A stretch of DNA of 6,491 nucleotides. It comes from Myxococcaceae bacterium (GTDB lineage: Bacteria; Myxococcota; Myxococcia; Myxococcales; Myxococcaceae). Under the pieces are notes generated by a model, which was not told the origin of the DNA, ran no database searches, and saw only the letters and a program-made list of their open reading frames with translations. Below are positions 1 to 6,200 of this stretch, in pieces. The first letter of the stretch is position 1, and each line of letters starts with the position of its first letter. Position numbers and translations under genes: made by a program. Location: the NCBI GenBank assembly GCA_018262385.1, contig JAGSPQ010000214.1, positions 1-6,491 of the forward strand, read 5' to 3'.

Positions 1-345
1 GAAGGTGGGGGGCGACGGGGGAGGGGGCGCTTTGGGCCGCACGGTGGGCGCTTTCAGATCCACCGTGGCCCCCGTCTGTAGAAGCTCCCAGAGCCCGAAA
101 AGATTTACGAACAGGGCGCGGGCGTCTCTCGGCGAGGGGAACTGCGGCTCGTCCTCGAACAGCGCGTTGATCACCGTCGCCGGAGGCAGATCGTCCTTTT
201 GCGCGGCGCGAAACGCTTCCGCGATGTCCTCGACGTCGGCCAGCACCCCGGCCTTCTCCAGCAGGCCCTGCAGGCGCGCGCGCCCTTCGAAGCGGCGCTC
301 GAGCTCGGCGACCTCGCCTTTCGGCTTGTTTCGGGGGGGACTCAT
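1..345 (-). CDS. Unrecognised soluble protein, N-terminal 115 residues (runs off the left edge)
   Basis: This frame reads from an ATG at 345-343 to the window edge without a stop, so only the first 115 residues are visible. The start is MSPPRNKPKGEVAELERRF. Residues 12-50 are rich in Glu, Arg, Leu and Ala and look helical (EVAELERRF, LQGLLEKAGVLADVEDIAEAF). Residues 55-95 look globular (ATVINALFED, ALFVNLFGLWELL). From about residue 96 it becomes Pro-rich (APPPPSPPTF), probably a linker to a domain outside the window. There is no signal peptide or membrane segment. The ATG overlaps the TGA of the methyltransferase gene upstream by four bases (ATGA), so the two are probably translationally coupled in one operon. 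A run of seven G (333-339, C on the coding strand) falls in codons 2-5. I do not recognise the family. That the frame is coding is supported by the coupling and by codon use. Confidence 0.72.
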   Translation of the reverse strand, partial: MSPPRNKPKGEVAELERRFEGRARLQGLLEKAGVLADVEDIAEAFRAAQKDDLPPATVINALFEDEPQFPSPRDARALFVNLFGLWELLQTGATVDLKAPTVRPKAPPPPSPPTF

Positions 346-1076
346 GTGCGCCATCCGTGCTTCCAGCTCTTGATCCCGAGGAAAGCCATCAGCGCGCCCA
401 GCTCGAGCGTCGCCAGCACGCCGAGGGTCGCGGGTTGAACTCCGTGACGTGCCCACGATTCCCATGCAAGCAGCGCGACCAGCCCGGTGATCCACGCCAT
501 CGTCGGGTTGTGCTCCTTCTTCAGGGCGCGGCGCCAGTCGAAGCTGCCGGCGCGCAGCGCTCCGGGGAAGGCGGGAGACCGGCGGGGGATCCAGCGCGGA
601 ACTTTCGCGCAGTAATCGTCGAAGGCGTGCGCGAACCGGCCGCGCAGGAAGTCCTCTTCGGCGCGGATGATGAAGAAGTACTCACCGAAGAAGAAGCCCA
701 GGCCCAGCGCGTAGACGAGCGGATCGTGGGCGACCAACAGCAGCCCGAGCACCAGGGCGAGGTTGCCGAGGTAGAGCGGGTTGCGGACGAAGGCGTACGG
801 GCCGCGGGTGTTGAGCACCACCGCCTCGAGCCGATCGTTCTGGCCGCTGGTGCCGTCGGGGACCCAGCCGGTGACGTACAGCCGCAGGCTCTCGCCCAGC
901 ACGCACAAGCCGGCGCCGGTCACCTCGAGCAGCTCGTCCACCAGCGGACCTCCGGGGCCGGCGGCGCCGCGCGATCTCCACAGCAGCCACAGCAGCAGCG
1001 CCACCACCGGCAGTGGGGTGATCGACCGGAACTTGAAGAGCACCCGGCCGAGGCTCAGGGTGGGGGAGGGGGTCAC
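342..1076 (-). CDS. ICMT/phospholipid methyltransferase-type membrane methyltransferase
   Basis: A predicted integral-membrane, SAM-dependent methyltransferase of 244 residues. Its signature segments are GPYAFVRNPLYLGN (residues 92-105, matching the family's R-[HN]-P-x-Y-x-G motif) and, after another membrane segment, RAEEDFLRGRF (138-148) followed by Y155 and VPRWIPR (159-165), the usual SAM-binding C-terminal half. Hydrophobic segments lie near residues 20-33, 52-68, 103-116 and 119-137. About 75 further residues follow the core and hold two extra hydrophobic segments (around MAWITGLVALL and LGALMAFLGI), longer than a minimal family member. The substrate cannot be read from sequence; these proteins methylate lipids, isoprenoid-linked groups or other small molecules. 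I chose the GTG at 1076 because a GGAG lies about six bases upstream. The frame stays open to a GTG at 1148, but that start has no ribosome site and would leave no room for a divergent promoter. The TGA overlaps the next gene's ATG. Confidence 0.85.
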   Translation of the reverse strand: MTPSPTLSLGRVLFKFRSITPLPVVALLLWLLWRSRGAAGPGGPLVDELLEVTGAGLCVLGESLRLYVTGWVPDGTSGQNDRLEAVVLNTRGPYAFVRNPLYLGNLALVLGLLLVAHDPLVYALGLGFFFGEYFFIIRAEEDFLRGRFAHAFDDYCAKVPRWIPRRSPAFPGALRAGSFDWRRALKKEHNPTMAWITGLVALLAWESWARHGVQPATLGVLATLELGALMAFLGIKSWKHGWRT

Positions 1077-1207
1077 GTGGCTCCGCCGCGTAGCACAGAC
1101 CGAACGCCACAGAACCACAGGGTGAATGCCGGGGGGGTGGCCGGGCACCCATGTGAAGAATGCTCGTTCTGGACTCCAGCGGTGCCGTGGCGTTACACGC
1201 CGCGGGT
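1077..1207. promoter_or_regulatory. Divergent intergenic region between methyltransferase and sigma factor genes
   Basis: About 130 bp separate the preferred starts of the two divergent genes, so promoters for both operons should lie here. No convincing -35/-10 pair is visible on either strand. A small inverted repeat, GGGTG at 1135-1139 and CACCC at 1146-1150, follows a run of seven G (1131-1137) and could be a protein site or chance. ECF sigma factors often activate their own promoters, but I do not see a clear AAC...CGT type pair to support that here. The extent depends on the start choices on both sides. Confidence 0.4.
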
Positions 1208-1801
1208 ATGGCAGATGCTGCGGACGCTTCCGCCCCCGCCCCCGGCGATCTGCTGACCCGCGCCAAGGCGGGTGAGCCGGCCGCGTTCCAGCAGCTCTAC
1301 GTGAAGCACCAGCGGCAGGTGGCCAGCCAGCTGGCGTTCCTCGTTCCCCGCTCGGATCTCGAGGACACCCTGCAAGAGGTCTTCATCGAGGTCTTCCGGT
1401 CGATCAAGCGGTTCGAGGGACGCAGCGCGTTCACCACCTGGCTGTACCGGGTGACGGTGCACGTGGCGATGAAGGCCCGCCGGAAGCAGACCCGCTCGCG
1501 GCTGGACATCGTGGAGGAGCTGCCCGACGTCGTCGATCCCGCCTCCGGGCCCGCCGAGGCGTCGCTGTCGGCCGAGCGGCAGGTGCGGGTCGAAGCGCTG
1601 CTGGAGCACCTCTCGCCGAAGAAGCGCGCGGTGCTGGTGATGCACGACCTGCGGGGGATGGAGGCGGCGAAGATCGCCGAGGTGCTCGACACCAACATCC
1701 TCACCGTCCGGACCCGGCTGTTCTACGCGCGGCGCGAGTTCGAGAAGCTCGCCGCCGCCGATCCCGCGCTCTCGGAGTTCTTCACCGAGGCGAAGTCATG
1801 A
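1208..1801 (+). CDS. ECF-type RNA polymerase sigma factor (sigma-70 family)
   Basis: A 197-residue extracytoplasmic-function sigma factor that should direct RNA polymerase to a small set of promoters. Region 2 covers about residues 27-93: the DLEDTLQEVF segment (50-59) binds the polymerase clamp, and FEGRSAFTTWLYRVTVHVA (69-87) is the -10 recognition part, ending in a basic stretch (KARRKQTRSR). Region 4 covers about 128-181: LSPKKRAVLVMHDL, then a helix-turn-helix, MEAAKIAEVLDTNILTVRTR, for the -35 element. Regions 1 and 3 are absent, as expected. I prefer the ATG at 1208. An ATG at 1160 is also in frame, but the 16 codons it adds include a TTA and other A/T-ending codons and do not resemble an ECF N-terminus. 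Neither start has a good ribosome site. The TGA overlaps the ATG of the next gene (ATGA), pairing it with a predicted anti-sigma factor. Confidence 0.92.
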   Translation: MADAADASAPAPGDLLTRAKAGEPAAFQQLYVKHQRQVASQLAFLVPRSDLEDTLQEVFIEVFRSIKRFEGRSAFTTWLYRVTVHVAMKARRKQTRSRLDIVEELPDVVDPASGPAEASLSAERQVRVEALLEHLSPKKRAVLVMHDLRGMEAAKIAEVLDTNILTVRTRLFYARREFEKLAAADPALSEFFTEAKS

Positions 1802-3198
1802 CCCACCTGCCTCCGGAGAAGCTCGAAGAGCTGGCGACGTCGAAGGCCGCCGATCCGCACCTGGCCGAGTGCGCCGAGTGCCGCAAGGCGGTCGGCTCCG
1901 CGCGCGCCCGCCGGATGCTGCTCAAGGGGCTGAAGGACCTCACCCTCACCGAGGCGGCGTTTCGCCGGGTCGAAGCGAAGCTGGCCAGCGACGCGCGCGC
2001 TCCGGTCTCGCCGTGGGGGCTGGTGCTGGCGCAGCTGCGCAGCAGCTGGATGCTCGGGGCGGCGATCCTCGCGGTGGTGCTGCTGGTGGTGGTGCCGCGG
2101 CTGCTGGAGCGCGGGTCGACCGTGCCGCCGGTGGCGGTGAAGGAGACTCCGGTGCAGCCGCAGGTGGCGCCGCGCCCGGCCAATGCCTCCGAGTGGACGG
2201 CGGTGGTGGTCGAGGGCACCGTCCAGCGCAATGGGTCCGCGCTGGCTGCGGGCGACGTGGTGAAGCCGGCCGACCTGCTCGACGCCCGCATGGGGCGGGT
2301 GGTGCTGGCCGGGCTGGGACACGAGGTCCGGCTCGAGCTTCACGGCCTGGCGAAGTTCGGCGGCGCCGCGGCGGTCAGCCTCGAGGAAGGCACCCTGGCG
2401 GTGGACGCGGTGCCCGAGGTGCTGGTCGAGGCCGCGGGCGCGTGGGTGCTGGGCTCGGACGCGGCGTTCGTCGTCTCGCGCGCCGCCGCCGAGGTGGTGG
2501 TCGAGGCGCTGAAGGGGACGGTGCGCGTGGGCTCGGAGTCGGCGCTGCGCGACTCGGTCGCCCTCGAGGCTCCCCGGCGGCTGAAGCTTCCGCTGCCGGT
2601 GCAGCGGCCGTTCACCCAGCTCGACCGAGAGCCGGCGCCGTACCCGTTCCCGAAGGTGCCGAAGCAGCCGTGGGCGCGGCTCGACGTCTCGGACCTTCCG
2701 GACGGCACCACCTTCGACGTCGATGGTCACCACGGCGGGACGCCGACCTCGATGATGCTCGCCGCCGGCCGCCACCGGGTGCTGGTGCAGGTTCCGGGGC
2801 AGGGCAGCCGGGAGACCTGGGTCCAGCTGGTCTCCGGCAGCGACACCCACTTGAAGCTTCCGCCCCGCAGCATCGGGCAGCAGAAGGACGAGCCGCCCCC
2901 GTCGGAAGACGCGATCGCGGATCTGCAGCGGGCGCTCAAGGACCAGCGGCCGAAGCTGCGCGCCTGCTACGAGAAGTGGCTCAAGGCCAACCCGGTCGCC
3001 AGCGGCGAGGTGATGCTCACCCTGGTGGTGTCGAAGAGCGGCAAGGTGGTCGCCGCCCGGGTCGACGAGGCGACGATTCCCCGCGAGTCGGTGGACTGCC
3101 TGGTGCGCACCGGCAAGCGGCTGGTGCTGCCGGCGCTGGGCAGCGAGCAGGAGATCGAAGTTCCGCTCTCGTTCACCCAGAGCGGCGGGCGACCCTGA
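1798..3198 (+). CDS. Membrane anti-sigma factor-like protein with zinc finger, FecR-like, PEGA-like and AgmX/PglI C-terminal segments
   Basis: A 466-residue protein likely to hold the upstream sigma factor inactive and release it on an envelope signal. The cytoplasmic N-terminus has H21-x3-C25-x2-C28, the zinc-binding anti-sigma signature. One membrane helix follows at about 84-103 (WMLGAAILAVVLLVVVP), which would place the rest outside the cytoplasm. Residues 132-246 resemble a FecR sensor domain (VVEGTVQRNGSALAAGDVV ... ALKGTVRVGS). Residues 292-355 look like a PEGA beta-sandwich (LPDGTTFDVDGHHGGTPTS ... GRHRVLVQVPG). Residues 372-466 match the AgmX/PglI C-terminal type (LRACYEKWLK ... GEVMLTLVVSKSGKVV ... 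SVDCLV), with two cysteines, C390 and C434, that could form a disulfide. A Pro-rich spacer (EPPPS) precedes this last segment. The ATG overlaps the sigma factor stop by four bases, so the start is firm. The sigma/anti-sigma role is inferred from the motif and the coupling; the signal is unknown. Confidence 0.85.
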   Translation: MTHLPPEKLEELATSKAADPHLAECAECRKAVGSARARRMLLKGLKDLTLTEAAFRRVEAKLASDARAPVSPWGLVLAQLRSSWMLGAAILAVVLLVVVPRLLERGSTVPPVAVKETPVQPQVAPRPANASEWTAVVVEGTVQRNGSALAAGDVVKPADLLDARMGRVVLAGLGHEVRLELHGLAKFGGAAAVSLEEGTLAVDAVPEVLVEAAGAWVLGSDAAFVVSRAAAEVVVEALKGTVRVGSESALRDSVALEAPRRLKLPLPVQRPFTQLDREPAPYPFPKVPKQPWARLDVSDLPDGTTFDVDGHHGGTPTSMMLAAGRHRVLVQVPGQGSRETWVQLVSGSDTHLKLPPRSIGQQKDEPPPSEDAIADLQRALKDQRPKLRACYEKWLKANPVASGEVMLTLVVSKSGKVVAARVDEATIPRESVDCLVRTGKRLVLPALGSEQEIEVPLSFTQSGGRP

Positions 3199-3248
3199 CT
3201 GCGCAGCTCTTCGCGCAACCACTTTGTCGCACCTGCTCCATCAACCAG

Positions 3249-3279
3249 TTGAACGCGGGCACGCGACCTGAAGTGTACT
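3249..3279 (+). promoter_or_regulatory. Possible promoter for the large membrane protein gene
   Basis: A TTGAAC (3249-3254) and a TGTACT (3274-3279, four of six matches to TATAAT) are 19 bp apart, slightly more than the usual 17. Transcription from this pair would begin about at the ATG at 3287. That would fit the lack of any Shine-Dalgarno sequence before that ATG and would make the mRNA leaderless. The match is weak and could be chance. Confidence 0.25.
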
Positions 3280-3296
3280 GCGGTCCATGTACTGCG
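3274..3296 (+). repeat. 9-bp direct repeat flanking a start codon
   Basis: TGTACTGCG occurs at 3274-3282 and again at 3288-3296, 14 bp apart. The second copy overlaps the ATG at 3287 and encodes the first residues of the zinc ribbon. The first copy overlaps the possible -10 element. It could be a paired protein-binding site near the transcription start, a local duplication, or chance. Confidence 0.45.
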
Positions 3297-6200
3297 AGCC
3301 CTGTCGGGTCGAGCGGCTGGGGACGGCCCGGTTCTGCGTCCTCTGCGGCACCAGGCTGATTCCGCGGCCTCGGGAGGAAATCGAGGCGGACCTGGCGAGG
3401 GTGCGCTGGCTGCTCGCCGAGCTGCCCCAGTGGGACGCGACCAACGTCGGCGCCCGCCCGCGCACCTACCTGATCGAGCGGTACCGGCAGCGGGAGAAGG
3501 TCCTCCTCTCGGCGATCCTCCACCTCGATCCGGCGCGGGCCGAGGCGCCGCACCCGGCGGAACCCAGCGCAGACGAAGGCCCACCCCGTTCATCCCGAGA
3601 GCAGTCGAGGGACGGGTGGGTCGCGGCTGGCCCGTCCCTCGACGAGGCTCGGGATGAACGGGTTCCGCCCCCCCCGCCCGCCGCGTCGGACTGGGATCGC
3701 AGCGCGCAGGTTCCCGCGCCCGCGCCCGGCCCGTCCCTCGACGGGGCTCGGGATGAACGGGTGCCGCCGCCGCGGCCGGGAACCCGGGCGCGGGAGGCAC
3801 GGGTGGAGAACGCGCCCGGAGTGCTGCTCGAGCTGCAGCCCGACGCGCCCACCGTCGAAGATCGAATCGTCGCCGAGGCCTCGAGCTGGAGCCGGATCTG
3901 GAAGCCGTTCTTCACCGAGAGCATCGGCTGGTTCGCCGGCGCGTTCCTGATCCTCTCGGGCACCTTCTTCCTCGTCTCCGACTCGTGGTCGGGGATGAGC
4001 TCCACCACCCGCGCGCTGGTGGTGTTCGGCCTCGCGTCGGGCTGGACGCTGGGCTTCTCGGCCTGGGCCCAGTTCCTCTGGCGGCGCGAGACGACCCGCG
4101 GCTCGGCCCGGGTGCTGAAGCTGATCGGCGCAGCGATGGCCCCGCTGGCGCCGTTCGCGGTCGGGCCGGTGGTGGGCTCGTCGCCGCTGATCGCGATCCC
4201 GCTGGTGGTCGGCTGGTGCGTGATCGCCGCCGCGCTCGCGCTGGGAGTGACGCGCGATCTGCAGAAGGTCGGGCTGCGCAACGTCCCGCTCGCGATGGCG
4301 GCCTGCGCGGCGCTGATGGGGCTGGCCCCGCTGATCACCCGCTTCCACGGCACCGCGCTGTGGCTGATGGTGATCCCGATCGGCCTGCTCTGGGCCAACT
4401 CGCGCAGCGGCGCCGGCGCCCACGGCACCCACGCCCGGCTGTTCGCGTACCTCGCGCCGCTCTACCTGGCGGCGATCTTCGGAGCCCGGCTGCACTACGC
4501 GCTGCTCGCCGACCAGCTCACCTGGGGCACCTGGGCGCCGTTCTTCGCGCTCGCGCTCACCGCGGCGCTCGAGCTGCGCGCTCCGGTCGGGCCCGATGGC
4601 CGCCCGCACTGGGAACGCGCCGCCGATCCGATCTCGGTGGGGGTGGTCGGTGGTCAGCTCGGCCTGATGGCCTGGGCGCTGCTCGGCGCGGCGCCGGCGT
4701 TCTTCCTCACCAGCCTGATCGGCGCCCACACCTGCTGGCGGCTGCTCAAGGGCAGCAGCTCGCCGCTGGCGCCGCGGTGGATCTACGCCCTCTACTTCTT
4801 CAGCTACTTCGCCTTTCAGACCTGCGGCCAGCTGGTCCCCGGCTTCCTCACCGAGCTGCTGAAGGACCTCAAGGCCCGGCTTGGCTACGCGCCGCAGGGC
4901 ACGCTCCCCTTTGCGTACAACGCCGTCTACGCCGCGGTGTTCGTCATCGCCGGCGCGGTGCTCGCCGTCTACTGGCTCGGCAAGCAGAAGCGATCGTGGG
5001 CCGACCCGCTGCTGCGCTGCACCTGGATCACCAGCGCGCTGACCGTGGCGCTGGCGATCTCCTCGCTCGGAACTGACACCCGGCCGGCGATGATCAGCGT
5101 GCCCTTGCTGCTGGCGCTCTGTCTGGGCCTGGGGCTGTGGCTCGATCGCCCGGCCTTCACCCGGGTGGGCGCGGGGATCGCGATCGCGCTCGCGGCCACC
5201 CTCGCAGTCTGGGCCGGGCCCCAGTCGGCCGCGCTGATGGTGGCGCTGGTCGCGCTCGGGCTGGCGGTGCTCTCGGTGCCGTACGTCGCTGATCACCGGC
5301 TGCCGCTGTCGCTGGCGGGCTACAGCCTGGTCGCGCTCGCAGTGGGGCTCGCGTGGGTGCTGCCGGGAAACGTCGGGCAGGTGGCCGCGCTCGCGCTCGC
5401 CTTCGCCGCCGCGTGGCTGATCGGTCGCAACCTCGACCTGGCGATCGCGCAGGAAGCGGCCTGGCTGATTCCGGCGGTGGGAGTGGCGCGGGCGATGGTG
5501 CTGTGGGCGCCCGAGTACGCCGCGCTCGGACTGGCGATCGCCGCGGTCGCGCTCGGGCTGCTGGCGCGCGACACCGGCCGGCTGCGCTTCGCCGAGCCCG
5601 CCTCGGCGCTGGCAGCGGTGGTCGCCGCGGCGTGGCAGTTGTTCGCCCAGGACACCCCTGGAGCGCCGATTCTGCTCGGGATGGTGCTGCTGCTCGCCGC
5701 CGCCGCCCTCGCCGGAGGAGCGCGCCGCACCGGGCCCGCTCCGACCGCCGGCTGGCGCGACGTGCTGGCGATCTGCTTCGGCACCGCCGCGCTGCTGCCC
5801 CAGGTGCGCGAGCTGCAAATGTGGCCGTCGTGGTCGACGACGTCGGCAGCGATCGCCTACGCAGTGCTCGGGCTCGCCGCGTCGATCTGGGCCGCGGTCT
5901 TCGGGCGCCGCTGGCGGCCGGCGCTGCTCGCCTCGCTCACCATCGCCTGCGCCGCGGTGGTGTGCGGCGTCGCCGAGGACCGCCACTTGGCGCCCGAGTG
6001 GGCCGCGCTGATCTCCGCGGTCGGGGTGTTGGTGACGCTGCGCGCGCTGCTGCCGTCGATCTCGGTGCCGATCGCCGCCCTCTTCGCGCTGCGCGCCACC
6101 GACGGCGAGCCCGCGGCGGTGTTCGCCCTCGCGTTCGGGCTGACAGCGCTGGCGCTGTTCGAGGAGTGGGACTTCACCTGGGCGAACGTGCTCGGCAAGC

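Noticed and set aside
1160..1207. ATG at 1160 as the sigma factor start.
   Set aside because: The added 16 residues do not look like an ECF N-terminus, the codons include a rare TTA, and no suitable ribosome site precedes it. It remains possible.
357..1256. A 299-codon plus-strand frame opposite the methyltransferase gene.
   Set aside because: Low-complexity Gln/Glu/Ala/Arg sequence. The minus strand encodes the methyltransferase motifs in the right order.
3200..3217. TGCGC ... GCGCA inverted repeat just after the anti-sigma stop, as a terminator.
   Set aside because: The stem is only five base pairs with an eight-base loop and no T-run, too weak to call.
1723..3222. A 499-codon minus-strand frame opposite the anti-sigma gene.
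   Set aside because: Same type of His/Arg/Gln-rich shadow; the plus strand has recognisable domains and an ATGA-coupled start.
1869..3359. A 496-codon plus-strand frame overlapping the anti-sigma gene in another phase.
   Set aside because: Its product is Gly/Ala/Arg-rich with no domains, and it would conflict with the well-supported gene in the first phase.
3585..3662. The A/B inverted pair as a transcription terminator between two genes.
   Set aside because: The reading frame is open through the whole hairpin and links the zinc ribbon to the membrane domain; there is no T-run.
3585..3762. The repeat cluster as a CRISPR array.
   Set aside because: Only three copies, in mixed orientation with unequal spacing (14 and about 67 bp), read through in frame inside a gene, and no cas gene nearby.
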